Below, piece by piece: positions 24,001-34,234 of a stretch of 64,000 nucleotides of DNA (the first letter of the stretch is position 1; the number at the start of each line of letters is the position of its first letter). The notes beneath the pieces are model-generated. The model had not been told where the DNA came from. It ran no database searches and saw only the letters and a list, made by a program, of their open reading frames with translations. The DNA is from Saturnia japonica (taxonomy: Eukaryota; Arthropoda; Insecta; Lepidoptera; Saturniidae): assembly GCA_033032175.1 (NCBI GenBank), contig CM065328.1, forward strand, positions 11,036,690-11,100,689, given 5' to 3'. The position numbers and the translations under genes were made by a program.

Positions 24001-27000
24001 TTAATCTCTATCTATAATCTATATATATTCTAGACTTAACGAAATCAATCAGTCCTTCACAGTCATTGCTACAATGTTTACTTAGTTAACCAAATATTAA
24101 TTCTTATAAATCTAACCGTCTTGGTGGTCTTATGACTCTCCCAGACCTAGTACGCTTTTCAACTGGAGTTCTATGCTCTTCAATAGACGGTGCTACTGTA
24201 TGAGGATTAGGAGATGTCTTGATATTTGAACTTTTTTGTAACCTAATATCTTGAGATACCATTTGCGGTGACTGCATAGGCTTCAAAATATGCTGTGTGT
24301 TTCTCCTTCCTATAAATCCATCTGACCCTTCAACAATATAAGACCTAGGCTGATCACATTTGGACCTTACTGTGCCTGTAATCCATGGAGTATCTGGCAT
24401 CTTCTTAAAAAAGACTTCATCTCCTTCTTGTAGTTCTGGTAATGATTTAGTCTTTCTGTCATAGTAATCCTTCATTTTATTTTTACTTTCTTCCTTAATT
24501 TTGACATATTCTTGAAATTTGACTGTTCTTGGTATTAAGTTTTTTGTGACTGTTGGTAATTGTGTTCTAAGTGAACGTGACATTAATAATTGTGCTGGAG
24601 ATGGTAGATTTCCTCTAGGTGTATTCCTGAATTGAAGCAAAGCCAGATATGGATCTGTCCCTGACTCCTCTGACTTGGTAAGGAAACGTTTACATATCTT
24701 TACTGCAGACTCTACTAACCCATTTGACCTTGGTATGTAGGGACTTGACGTATTATGATGTATTCCTCAGTCCCACATAAAATTCTTAAACTCTGCCGAA
24801 TTAAATGGTGGCCCATTGTCAGAGAATAACTCAACTGGAATACCATGTCTGCTAAAGATACTTTTAAGACAAACAATTACTGTTTTGGCGTTAGTACTCG
24901 CCACTGCCATTAATTCAATATAATTTGAGTAATAATCTTGTACTACTATGTATTTTTTAGATTTATAATCCATGAAATCAACACCAACTTTTTCCCACGG
25001 AAGTAATGTAACATCATGTGGAAGAAGTGGTTCAGGAGCATTTGAGCTTCTATGTGACAAGCAAATATGACACGACTGGACAATGTTTTTTATATCAGTT
25101 GACATAAATGGCCAAAATACATGTCCTCTAGCAAACGCTTTTGACCTCTCAATTCCCAGATGTCCACTGTGTATTATTTTCAAAATGTCTGGCCTTAACT
25201 TTTTAGGTATGACTATACTGTTACTTCTGAAAATTAAATCATGTTCTGTATGTAAATCAAATCTATACTGCCAATACTCTTGCAGATCTTTGTGAATTTG
25301 AGTTTTACTTGACGGCCATCCTTCTTTACAGTATGTTTTCAAAATCCCCAGACTTTTATCTTCATTAGTGCCTCTGATTAGCCACTGTAGACGTTCTGAT
25401 GAAACTGGTAATGACTTAATCAGTAAATTTACATGAACAATGACATTATCATCTAATTCATCTGAACTTGTTTCCGAGAGAGCTGCTCTCGACAAGGTAT
25501 CTGCAATGTACATGTGACTACCTTTCTTGTAAACTACATTTAGACTATAAAGCTGTATTTTTAACATCATTCTCTGAAGACGTGTTGGGACCTCGAATAA
25601 TGGCTTTTTAAACAATGTTATTAAAGGAGCATGGTCTGTCTCTACAGTTACAGTTTGTCCATATATAAATTGATGAAACTTGATGCAGGCAAAAACTATT
25701 GAATAAAGTTCTTTCTCTATCTGAGCCATTTTCTGCTGTGTATCTGTTAAAGTTTTTGAAGCATAATATACTGGATGTTGATTTTGCAACAACACCGCTC
25801 CGACAGCACTCTTACTAGCATCACTTTGTAGAACAATAGGATCATGAACATTAAAATGTGACAACACTGGAACTTGACATATTAATTGCTTCAGATGGCA
25901 AAATGTTGTTTCATGGTTGGCAGTCCACTGCCAATCAGTAGATTTTTTTAATAATTGCCGTAAAATTTTTGTCTCGCCTGCCATATTTTTAATAAAAGGA
26001 CTTAAATAATTAAGTATGCCTAGAAATCTTTGTAAATCCTTTAGACAGGTAGGAGAGGGCATCTCTTTGACTGCTCTGACTTTTTCTGGATCAGCTGTGA
26101 TTCCATCCGCTGAAAAAATGTGACCCAGATATTTAATACTCTCCTTGTTGAATGAACATTTTTCTTTATTAAACTTGACATTATATTCCTTTGCTCTTTT
26201 AAATACTATATTAAGACGCTCATTATGCTCTGGTAGTGTTTGACCACTGACTAAAATATCATCGCTTATACTGCTACCCCTGGTATGTCACCAAACATTT
26301 CAGTCATAATTCTGTGAAAATACTCAGGAGCACAACTGACTCCATATGGAAGACGATTAAATCTGTATCGGCCAAAAGGTGTATTAAAAGTTGTGAGGTA
26401 AGAACTCTTCTCACTCAATTTACACATCCAAAATCCACTACTTGCATCCAAAGTGGAGTAAAATTTTGCACCAGCCACCTTGGCACGGACAATATCTACT
26501 GATGGAATAGGATAATGAGTCCTCTTAATCGCCTGATTTAAATTACGGGGGTCTAGACATACCCTTAATTGACCATTTTTCTTTTCTATTAAGATTAAAG
26601 AACTCACCCATTCAGTAGGCTCTGTGACCTTGGTAATGACATCCATTTTTTCCATCTTCTCAAGTTCTTGTTGAAGTCTATGATGTAATGCAAATGGTAC
26701 CTTCCTCAGAGCATCGACTTTTGGCTGGACCTCAGGATTTGTACTTATATGACACTCACCAGGAAGACAACCAAGACCGGTAAAAACAGAATTATTACAT
26801 TCAACAAGTTTATTTAAATTCATATTTTGTGACTGACTTGACTTTAATGGAGATGACTGTGCTTGACTTGAATTTGACTCATTTTGACTTGTTTCAGAAA
26901 ACAATTGACTATTATCACTTTCTGAAGTTTGCATGCTTCTAGTGTCTACACAGAAAACTCTTTTAACTAGACCAATTTCTGAGCAAGTAAGTTTACCTAA

Positions 27001-30000
27001 TACAGTTGGAGAATTCACATTTGCAATTATAAAATTAATTTGTTTTGTCATATAGAGGTCATTAAATTGAAATTTACACTCTAAGCTTTGTTGAACTAGT
27101 ACCTCTAGACTATTACTAGTGTATGACTTAATTTTTACATCAGTTTTAGACAGTAAATTTTTAGTATTAAGTGAATCATAAACACTTTTTGACATAATAT
27201 TGACATCACTGCCTGTATCAATAATACAATTTATTTGTGAATTATTTATATATAAATTAATTGTCCATTCACTTGACGACTTGGATGACTGAATATGACC
27301 TATAAACAATTCATCTTGTTCTGACTGTACCTGTTGCATATTACTATCTGACTGTACATATCTTATTGACTTTGACAGAGATGACCGACAACAGACTGCA
27401 AAATGACCAACTTTTTCACATTTTTTGCACTTTACACCTAATGCTGGACATTTGTAACGATGCACCTGTCCACACCTTGTACAAACTTCCTGTCTTGACT
27501 GCTGACTATATCGACTGACGTTCGTTGAGTTAGACCTTAATCTTGAGCGTGACTGACTTGTATTATACAAGACTGTACTTTGTTCTGCTGTCAGTTCATC
27601 CATTTGATGTCTGGACGCAACCATGGCCTTTGCCATCTCTAAGGCCTTATCAAGATCCAGCTTATCTTCAAGCAATAATTTTTCTCTGATATAGTTGTAT
27701 TTTTGATGCATGTTACATATAAACATTATTTTGATTAGGCGTTGTTGCAGCTGTCCTAGCTCACAGTTTTGTGACCTTAATTTTAATGTGCAAGCAAAAT
27801 CGTCTAAGGTTTCATTTTCACCTTGTTTGTATGTGAAGAAATTATGACATTCATAAGTGAGGTTAGTTTTTGGGGCAAAGTGATCTTGAAATAACCTTAT
27901 AAGCTCGTCGTATGTAATTTTATCGTCGTCTTTTCCAAATGTATTGAATACATCCACGCCCTTTTCACCAATGGCATGTAGAAATAAAGCTACTTTTCTG
28001 CCATTACTCTCTTCATCCAAGCCAGACGCACGTAAATAAAATTTAAATGACTGTACCCATTTTTTCCATTGTTGAGCCAAGTTACCACTTATCACCATGG
28101 GCTGCGGACTGGACATTCCAGAAAGTTTCTTGGGCTTTTGATTTTCGTCAGACATGACGCCGTATTTGCACACGAGGATTTCACAATGACTCAAGGTTTA
28201 CGTTTACGGTACGATCCCACTTCTGACACCATGTTTTGGTCTGTTTATTACTTTATTTTATGAATGTTTAAATAAATAAACGCCCGACGCCACATTGACA
28301 AAAACAGAATCTTTCTTCCCACTTAGTGACATTGACAGACCGCCTTCTCATCGACTAGTGATGTTACCTACTCACAACACCATGCAAAATATTCCCCTCT
28401 GTAGACCACATTAACTTTTCATTATAAATTAACTAAAAAAAAATATCTCGTTATGTCCCTGACGTAATTCGTATACTGTGTAACCTTCAGAAATTTTACG
28501 AGAAAACACGTAGATGGGGTTTATTGTCGTAAGTAGCTTCCATTCTGTTTGCCTTAACTCGCACGGGCGTGATAGTGCCCTTTTAAAGGGCCTTTGATAA
28601 GAATAAACAAAAAGTAAATTTTACTTTCTTCAAAAAGAACCTTACCTAACCTAATCCCTGTTAGTTGATTGGTCCTTAAAAATAATTCAATGCTATCGTC
28701 GGCTATGTTTGTTATATTTTCCTTATACCAAGTTATTAGATGTGTTGTTTACACTTTTCAATAGATTGCAAAAATACCAATATATTCTAAGAGTGCGTAT
28801 GTTTTTACGTGTACAGTGATGTCGACAAAGTCCACGACATCATGGACGATATCGCGGAACAGCATGACATATCTCGCGAGATCACCGAAGCGATCAGCAA
28901 CAACGTCGCCTTCCCCAACGATATCGACGAGGATGAACTCGAGAAAGAGCTTGAAGAACTCGAACAGGTTTGGTTTCATACATTTATACGCTAGTTTAGT
29001 TCAACCATAGTTTCCAATTGTACTCGGAAATTGTAACATGTTCTTTAGCATCTTTACCTTGGTAAAGTGGCTTTTAATTACAGCTGTTGTTGTTGTGCAT
29101 TGCAGTAGACTTCTCATTTTGAAACCATACCATGTAAGGATTAAAAAGTTGAAAAAAAGTAAAAAACACGTTTTTTAAAATTAATATGCCGTAATTATCT
29201 GAGTTAAAAGGTTGAAATTTTCGGAAAAAAAAATTTTTTTTCATTTAGTAATCAATACCTATATAGGTTTTAAGAAATCGCTGGGGGTAGATTTTACTTT
29301 CTTGTCCTGCTATAATCTTAAAAGCCTTGGTAAGTAGATTGCGTTTCAAATACAGCTGTTGATATTATTTATAAATGGCAGTTTAATACCCATTTTTAAA
29401 CCATGCAAGGAATAAAATGTTTTTTGTTTTCTTCATCGAAAGACGAAGTTCGACATTTGGCAAATTTGCGTTCATGCCAGTAATAAACGATTATCGATTC
29501 AAAAAAAAAAAAATATTTTATTTTATTGTAGCATGACAAAATGTAAACACAGTGCAATCGAATAACAATGGCGGACACCCAGAGATCGACAAACTATTTT
29601 TATTAACAATCCCATTAAGCATTATCTACTTATAGAGATCACACATACTTCATTGGTCGGAATGTAAACAAATGTTTTCTTACAGGAGGATCTGGACAAG
29701 GAGATGCTGGGCATCAGTGTGCCCACGGATAAGCTCCCGGAAGTGCCCAATGCAGAACTCGTGCATGACAAACCAAAGCCGAGCAGGTCTAAGCAGACTG
29801 GTGAGTTTCACTATCCTTTTATGTATGAGGTATCAGGTATACATATGATTCTGCAACTCGACTTCTATATGCGCCTATTTTAAGCCTACCAGTCACCCAA
29901 TGTTGTTAAAAACTTCCGGGAGGGTCCTTGGTGTACACGAAGGTGCTTGATCCGATATCGAGCCAGCTCTTTGCACTCCAAGAGCACATGGCTGTCTCTT

Positions 30001-30568
30001 ACTTTTCCATGCAAGCTCGGCATAAGGGGCCTTCAGTGACACCTAAATTAAAATAATATTTTTTGTATTTTCCCTATTCTTTATTTTAAAGTGTTTTGAC
30101 TTGTATAATACATTTCACACAAATTAGCCAAATTTGAATGTAATGTTGCCATCTGTGGAATTTAAAATTTGCAAGAAATACGGAACATAGATGAAAAAAG
30201 TTTTTTTTCAAAATTTTGCTTTAGGAATTGAAAGGTATGAAAATAACTCAATCTGTGGTAAGTTTATGAATCTATTAAATTAAATAAAGCTTTTTAAAGC
30301 AATGATGGTTCAAAGGTAATCTATTCAAGTATAGTTTCGGTCAACCCGAGTTCGAATCTCTGCAATGAGCCTGAGCATTTGGTTAAGGAAAACATTATAA
30401 TGAAATCATAACATAGTGATTGCCATCATGGGCCATATCGTTACTTAAGATCAGGTGAGATTGTGGTCACAACGCTTAAGCTATGTAGAATTTTAAAAAA
30501 TGTTATTATTATTTATTTATGCAGAGGATGACGACGAAATCGCGCAACTGCAGTCGTGGGCCACATAA
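17846..30568 (+). CDS. CHMP4B: Charged multivesicular body protein 4 (CHMP4 / Shrub / Snf7), 5 exons
   Basis: Exons 17846-18026, 22981-23158, 28817-28967, 29686-29800 and 30525-30568 give 222 codons against 224 in human CHMP4B, with all phases consistent. It is the main filament subunit of ESCRT-III, which closes membrane necks in multivesicular body formation, cytokinesis and repair. Visible features: N-terminal membrane-insertion motif MSFLGKIFGG; basic first hairpin (GTKNKR, ALKRKKRYEKQLTQIDGTL); acidic autoinhibitory region (DEDELEKELEELEQ); C-terminal helix ending in LQSWAT, equivalent to the Bro1/ALIX-binding ELENWAG end. Only one CHMP4 is usual in insects. Intron 2 holds an antisense gypsy element. 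An AATAAA lies at 30791. Confidence 0.96.
18006..18338 (+). other. 110-codon hydrophobic ORF overlapping CHMP4 exon 1
   Basis: Opens in an alternative frame inside exon 1 and runs into intron 1. It has three strongly hydrophobic stretches (around FYLTSFLCWSALLINLYYL, KTVIFLGLLFLLISF and SILTYLLCSIVGILVSLGI), which could be membrane segments. I do not recognise a family, and AT-rich intron can produce such runs by chance. Either a fortuitous ORF or an intron-retention product. Confidence 0.2.
19139..19960. mobile_element. DNA transposon with TTAA-type ends, about 820 bp, non-autonomous
   Basis: The left end TTAA|AGGCCCATTTAGATGGAGAG is matched in reverse on the right by AAAAGCCCATTTAGATGGAG. 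The left flank is TTAA and the right flank TTTA. This suits a TTAA-targeting family (piggyBac- or Kolobok-like) with one flank mutated. An 86-codon minus-strand frame inside shows no transposase motif. Confidence 0.65.
20010..20105 (-). mobile_element. LINE 3'-end fragment
   Basis: On the minus strand it reads like the LINE 3' end seen at 13251 and 59515 (CTTATCATCAGGTGTGCC). No coding remains. Confidence 0.35.
20510..21616 (-). mobile_element. DNA transposon remnant with terminal repeats
   Basis: Bounded by inverted termini (left GGCCATCCATAAATTACGTC; right the reverse complement starting GGGGCCATCCATAAATTACG). C-rich subterminal tracts are followed by TGTGATGT-type repeats. The 1.1-kb body is a deletion derivative: it keeps the 3' end of one ORF on the minus strand. 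Superfamily not assigned. Confidence 0.75.
20819..21154 (-). pseudogene. C-terminal remnant of a transposon-encoded protein
   Basis: 111 codons, with IPYDTYCPSVEAYLFKRSC followed by GICGLYFASYKTTNLHKKSH, a C2H2-like finger near the C-terminus. From memory this resembles the tail of long uncharacterised transposon-associated proteins in aphids and moths (CPSV...KRTC...CxLYFAS). The bulk, including any catalytic domain, is deleted. Confidence 0.5.
22310..22460 (+). repeat. Dispersed repeat, copy of 59270-59400 family
   Basis: Degenerate similarity in reverse with 59270-59400 (AGATCGC...; TACCTTCACCCTACAAAAGA versus ATACCTCCACCCGTACAGAA). Class unknown. Confidence 0.35.
22695..22900 (-). mobile_element. 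Helitron 5' fragment
   Basis: On the minus strand it begins TCTATACTAATATTATAAAG, the canonical lepidopteran Helitron start, and continues with the body seen at 61845-62113. It ends shortly before CHMP4 exon 2. Confidence 0.75.
22981..23158 (+). CDS. CHMP4B: CHMP4 exon 2
   Basis: Residues 60-120: AAIAALKRKKRYEKQLTQID and the EALEGATTNAQVL helix. The acceptor is TTTTACAG and the donor AT|GTTAGT. It is markedly GC-rich compared with its flanks, as expected for a conserved exon. Confidence 0.96.
23717..23864 (-). repeat. 3' LTR of the gypsy element
   Basis: TGTTTTGG...CACAACA on the plus strand, inverted TG/CA ends. Identical to 28232-28379 but for one base near position 120. Confidence 0.95.
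24104..26268 (-). pseudogene. pol: Gypsy pol, downstream part: RT end, RNase H, integrase
   Basis: Reads in one frame from just after the frameshift near 26265 to 24104, except for a TGA at 24767. Visible: RT thumb (SADGI, LQRFLGILNYLSPF), RNase H (VLQSDASKSAVGAVLL and YASKTLT), integrase zinc domain (H-x3-H ... C-x2-C in HIHSGHLG / SCHICL), catalytic Asp residues (VGVDFMD, SDNGPPF) and Glu (NGLVES), and a C-terminal GDEVFFKKMP / GTVRSKCD module. The TGA falls between the second Asp and the Glu, so integrase would be cut short. Confidence 0.9.
26266..28194 (-). CDS. gag-pol: Gypsy gag-protease-RT polyprotein, interrupted at the RT active site
   Basis: 642 codons: gag (QWKKWVQSFKFYLRASG, LFLHAIGEKGVDVFNTFG); zinc knuckle C-x2-C-x4-H-x4-C in CKKCEKVGHFAVCC; aspartic protease CIIDTGSDVNIMS; RT fingers and palm (WVSSLILIEKKNGQLRVCLD, TLDASSGFWMCKL, FNRLPYGVSCAPEYF). 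The frame stops directly upstream of the catalytic Asp-Asp pair through a single-base deletion; the Asp-Asp codons survive in the next frame. Gag and pol appear fused in one frame. Confidence 0.9.
   Translation of the reverse strand: MSHCEILVCKYGVMSDENQKPKKLSGMSSPQPMVISGNLAQQWKKWVQSFKFYLRASGLDEESNGRKVALFLHAIGEKGVDVFNTFGKDDDKITYDELIRLFQDHFAPKTNLTYECHNFFTYKQGENETLDDFACTLKLRSQNCELGQLQQRLIKIMFICNMHQKYNYIREKLLLEDKLDLDKALEMAKAMVASRHQMDELTAEQSTVLYNTSQSRSRLRSNSTNVSRYSQQSRQEVCTRCGQVHRYKCPALGVKCKKCEKVGHFAVCCRSSLSKSIRYVQSDSNMQQVQSEQDELFIGHIQSSKSSSEWTINLYINNSQINCIIDTGSDVNIMSKSVYDSLNTKNLLSKTDVKIKSYTSNSLEVLVQQSLECKFQFNDLYMTKQINFIIANVNSPTVLGKLTCSEIGLVKRVFCVDTRSMQTSESDNSQLFSETSQNESNSSQAQSSPLKSSQSQNMNLNKLVECNNSVFTGLGCLPGECHISTNPEVQPKVDALRKVPFALHHRLQQELEKMEKMDVITKVTEPTEWVSSLILIEKKNGQLRVCLDPRNLNQAIKRTHYPIPSVDIVRAKVAGAKFYSTLDASSGFWMCKLSEKSSYLTTFNTPFGRYRFNRLPYGVSCAPEYFHRIMTEMFGDIPGVAV
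28214..28231 (-). promoter_or_regulatory. Primer binding site, tRNA-Leu
   Basis: Directly abuts the 5' LTR. TGGTGTCAGAAGTGGGAT is complementary to the 3' end of tRNA-Leu including CCA, and the match ends after 18 nt. Confidence 0.8.
28232..28379 (-). repeat. 5' LTR of the gypsy element
   Basis: 148 bp. It is flanked outward by the CCATG duplication and inward by the primer site. Confidence 0.95.
28817..28967 (+). CDS. CHMP4B: CHMP4 exon 3
   Basis: Residues 120-170: DVDKVHDIMDDIAEQHDISR and DEDELEKELEELEQ. The acceptor GTGTACAG|T completes an ATT codon with exon 2 (Ile where most CHMP4 proteins have Met). The donor is CAG|GTTTGG. Confidence 0.95.
29686..29800 (+). CDS. CHMP4B: CHMP4 exon 4
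   Basis: Residues 171-208: EDLDKEMLGISVPTDKLPEV and a basic linker KPKPSRSKQT. Acceptor TTCTTACAG; donor G|GTGAGT. Confidence 0.95.
30338..30486 (+). mobile_element. SINE family B, internally deleted
   Basis: Keeps the B-box region (CGAGTTCGAATCTCTGCAAT) and 3' end (CTTAAGATCAGGTGAGATTG) but lacks the middle. It ends 40 bp before CHMP4 exon 5. Confidence 0.6.
30525..30568 (+). CDS. CHMP4B: CHMP4 exon 5 (terminal)
   Basis: Residues 209-222: acidic EDDDE followed by IAQLQSWAT and TAA. This is the Bro1-domain-binding C-terminal helix. Acceptor TTATGCAG. Confidence 0.95.
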
Positions 30569-30790
30569 ACACTAACACCGTCAAGCGAGCACACCATCCG
30601 TTCTAAGTTGTATGTTTGTGATATTTGCGTCTCTAGCGTTAATTGTATATATACGAGATTTGCGCGACAGTGTTTTGATAAATATCGCTTTCTCTTTCTA
30701 CCTTTATGAGATGAGAAGAGAATGTGTATTAAGGCTAAAATGTTATTCATTTAACCAGTTCTAACAATTTTAATCGTTGTAAGTTTTGAA

Positions 30791-30796
30791 AATAAA
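30791..30796 (+). terminator. Poly(A) signal, CHMP4
   Basis: AATAAA 222 bp after the CHMP4 stop codon, the first canonical signal on the plus strand. Confidence 0.55.
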
Positions 30797-30829
30797 ACTT
30801 TTTCCAAATTCAAAGACAAAAAACGATGC

Positions 30830-31025
30830 AATGCTTGACACTGGCAAATGCTTCTACAATGCTATTCGAAGAGAAAAAAAAACAACTAAAATGTCAATTG
30901 TAGAGATGGGTGATGTTAGAAAAATATTGATATAAACAAAACAAATATTTTGTGTTATTGATTATACCCGATAATTTACTATTATAATTACATAATTCAA
31001 GAAACTATAAAATGTACATATGGCG

Positions 31026-31066
<41 letters not shown>

Positions 31067-32515
31067 GACTAAAATAAATATCGCTTTGGTTGAACCACGA
31101 GAGACGCGATTTTGTTTCTCTTATGTGGCCTCCACATTTGGGAGGGTTCAATGTTTTTTTTCGTATAAATTTATGAATAGGTGTATTTAACACAAATAAA
31201 CTAGCAACACTTTAAATGTCATTTTACTCTGTGGGAATAAGAACGCATTAAACGGAATGGAATCTCTCGGAGAGTACAAAATACTGTCTCGCAAAATCAC
31301 CCTATAAATATAATGTATGTATGTAAAAGGTTATCTTAGATATTGCTTACACTCTTGTATAATCTGCTTTGATACAGTTTTTATAATCAGATTAAATATT
31401 GATGGTGGATATAAACGTGGAATGGATACGCGAAAGCTATATTTGACATCTTGGTTGCTTCCAACGATTTCGATAAAATAATTTCTATAAGCACACAGTA
31501 TCATTGTCTTTACAAAGAAAATGTATATAATATATTTATGATTAAAAATTTAAATTGCTACGAGTGTGAGTACATTTATTTTATTCAATAATTTAATTTT
31601 CATCACCTAAGGTTTAAGTGCCTATGGGAATTTTATTTTTACACTGGCTAGGTTTTTAGATCTACGTCTTGTAATAATTATTATCATAAATAACAAGAGA
31701 TATTACAGATAATAGAATTATAATCAAATGCATAATTTCGCGTAATATGAAATATAATATGGTACTTGATCTTTCACAAGTTAACGGATGAGTTTATTAA
31801 AACTAATAAACAAATATTAATTACTGCTTTCAATTAAAACATATTGACTATTTTAAATATAGATTGATTAAATATATAGATCGGCAACTAGAAAGAGAAC
31901 GAGCATAGTATACGCTTGTGTTAGAACGAGACAGGGATACAAGACCATTTTCGTATGTGTTATCATCGGCCTACGTAAGTCTTGACCAAAACATATTCCC
32001 GCTTATTATTGCAAAATTTAAGGTTTACAGTTGTAATTTAATGTTTCGTAGACATGTTTAATTTTGGTTACGTGTATTCCAACTGGATATCACTCGTATA
32101 ATAAAGAAAATCAACAAAATAATACGCACACTTATGTATTCCGTTTTTGGTCTCGTCTAATTCAACTTTGCAGATCTATATACTATTCTAAATCTACGAT
32201 TTCCAATATCTTGTCTAATGTCTACCTTCCTTACTGGAGATTTGTGCTTTAGTATCTCCGATAAGTCGAAGTATCGATAGATAGGTTATATGGATATGTA
32301 CACGTTATAAGGCAGGTAATGTTTTATTTTTGAATTTATTTTTGTAATATTATTGAATATTAAGTAAATACGTTTTTAAAATTAAAAATAAACTGGTTCA
32401 CAGTATGGGCGTTTGTTTAATTTAATTCCTTTTTGTCGAAGTTTGGTAAAGTGCCAAGTAAGCATAGTATAATTAAAAAAAACGACGACTACCGTAAGAT
32501 CAGTTATTTATCTTT
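30830..32515. other. AT-rich intergenic stretch
   Basis: No gene seen. It contains a TTGACACTGGCAAATGCTT block shared with about 48380, and a TA dinucleotide run at 31033-31061. A further AATAAA lies near 32385. Confidence 0.4.
31033..31061. repeat. (TA)n microsatellite
   Basis: About 14-15 uninterrupted TA units. Confidence 0.9.
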
Positions 32516-32669
32516 TATAATATAAAGATGGCAAACTAGCATACGGCCCGCCTGATTGTAAGCGGCTACCTTAGCGTATGGACGTTTATAAAACCATAGG
32601 TATCGACAGCGTGTTGCCGGCCTTGAACCACTCTACCTCAAGGAGCATTTAATTTTAAAAGGACTTAAT

Positions 32670-32890
32670 ATTAGTGGTCGTAAGCGGGACTGCTGTGAGC
32701 GAGGTCCTGGGTTCGAATCCCAGGTCGAGCAAAGTGTTATTGGGTTTTTCCTATGCAATTCTCAGTAGCAGCTCGGAGTTTGGTTTCGTGCCCGGTTAAT
32801 GGCAATAGGCTGGCCCCCTATTACATGGGACCTAAAAACATCTCGGCGAACTGAGGGTGTACATTAGTAAACTCTAAAACCACAGAAACG
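32670..32890 (+). mobile_element. tRNA-derived SINE, family C
   Basis: A B-box-like GGGTTCGAATCCCAGGTCGA head is followed by GCAAAGTGTTATTGGGTTTT and CCTATTACATGGGACCTAAA. A second copy lies in reverse at 60780-61005. Confidence 0.7.
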
Positions 32891-33004
32891 ATTTTTATAT
32901 GGTTTTCTTCAATGAAAAGAGTGATTCGTGAGGAAGGTATAGGTGTATAATTCATTAAAGGTTTTATGTAAATTGGCTGTAATATGACGATTATTGTTGA
33001 AGAT

Positions 33005-33705
33005 GTTGGAAAAAATCATGTTGACTGAGAGCTAAAAATCATCTTGACTGAGAGCTAAAAATCATGTTCACTGAGAACTAAAAATCATATTGACTTAGAA
33101 CTAAAAATCATGTTGACTGAGAGCTAAAAATCATGTTGACTGAGAACTAAAAATCATGTTGACTTAGAACTAAAAAATGATGTTGACTGAGAACTAAAAA
33201 TCATGTTGACTTAGAACTAAAAATCATGTTGACTTAGAACTAAAAAATGATGTTGACTGAGAACTAAAAATCATGTTGACTGAGAACTAAAAATCATGTT
33301 GACTTAGAACTAAAAAATGATGTTGACTGAGAACTAAAAATCATGTTGACTGAGAGCTAAAAATCATCTTGACTGAGAGCTAAAAATCATGTTCACTGAG
33401 AACTAAAAATCATATTGACTTAGAACTAAAAATCATGTTGACTGAGAGCTAAAAATCATGTTGACTGAGAACTAAAAATCATGTTGACTTAGAACTAAAA
33501 AATGATGTTGACTGAGAACTAAAAATCATGTTGACTGAGAACTAAAAATCATGTTGACTTAGAACTAAAAATCTTGTTGATTAAGAGCTAAAAATCATGT
33601 TGAATTAGAACTAAAAAATCATGTTGACTGAGAACTAAAAATCGTTTTGACCGAGTGCTAAATATCATGTTCACTAAGAGCTAAAAATCATGATGACTGA
33701 GAGCT
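33005..33705 (+). repeat. 23-bp satellite array, about 30 units, with 325-bp higher-order period
   Basis: The unit is about TGTTGACTGAGAACTAAAAATCA; some units carry an extra A and read ATGATG. Variants (CATCTTG, GTTCACT, CATATTG, then GACTTAG) recur in the same order at 33041 and again at 33366, so a 14-unit block was duplicated. The right edge runs into a SINE B fragment. Confidence 0.9.
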
Positions 33706-33930
33706 TTGTTTGAGAAACCATATCATGGTGGTAGGACTTTTTCTAATGCCCGCCTGGCTAGCTACCAGACTCAAGTTGAAAATCTGTTGCCAAACACCAA
33801 AAGGTGTGTCCTGGCAGCTGCACTTGATGACCAGTGTTCCATTAGGTTTAGCGTGCTACCATCTTGGGACACATCGTCACTTAAGATCAGGTGAGATTGT
33901 GGCTATAACACTAAACCTATAACGATAAAA
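33706..33930 (+). mobile_element. SINE family B, 5'-truncated
   Basis: Body and 3' end only: CATATCATGGTGGTAGGACT, GCCTGGCTAGCTACCA, CTTAAGATCAGGTGAGATTG. The tRNA-like head is replaced by the satellite array. Confidence 0.7.
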
Positions 33931-34151
33931 AATTAATATACGTAATAGTGACATAAACCAAATGGCTTGCTGTGACGTAACAGTGGTACCTACAATAAAT
34001 CATGTTGTCAAATGTTGGTTAATATTCAGACAATGCTTAACAGAGTGCATGAGCTGAATTTCGATATTATATTGTCATGTTTGTATGGATACATCACTTT
34101 CCCCTGAGGGTGTATTCTGGTGTCGGCTGATATGTTTAGTTTTATATTATA

Positions 34152-34234
34152 TCTATACAAATAAATAAAATTGAAGTGTCTGTTTGCGACGTCAAAATAA
34201 CAGATTTTGTTAAAGTATAAGCAGGCATAGCTAG
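34152..34234 (+). mobile_element. 83-bp mini-Helitron
   Basis: Host A, then TCTATAC...GAAGTGTCTGTTTGC, ending GCATAGCTAG before a host T. Both Helitron termini are present, with nearly the whole body of the 62608 copy deleted. Confidence 0.6.

Larger units (their letters stand above)
23717..28379 (-). mobile_element. Ty3/gypsy LTR retrotransposon, young but defective
   Basis: Complete element on the minus strand in CHMP4 intron 2. Two 148-bp LTRs differ at one position. CCATG is duplicated at 23712-23716 and 28380-28384. Next to the 5' LTR, 28214-28231 complement the last 18 nt of tRNA-Leu (TGGTGTCAGAAGTGGGAT). A purine tract (AAGGAGGA) precedes the 3' LTR. The gag, protease, RT, RNase H and integrase order is that of Ty3/gypsy, and there is no env. 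Two lesions, a frameshift and a stop, disable pol. Confidence 0.95.

Noticed and set aside
28758..28979. 73-codon minus ORF
   Set aside because: Antisense shadow of CHMP4 exon 3.
33005..33705. Regular short repeats resembling a CRISPR array
   Set aside because: Units are head-to-tail with no spacers, and the genome is an insect's; this is a satellite.
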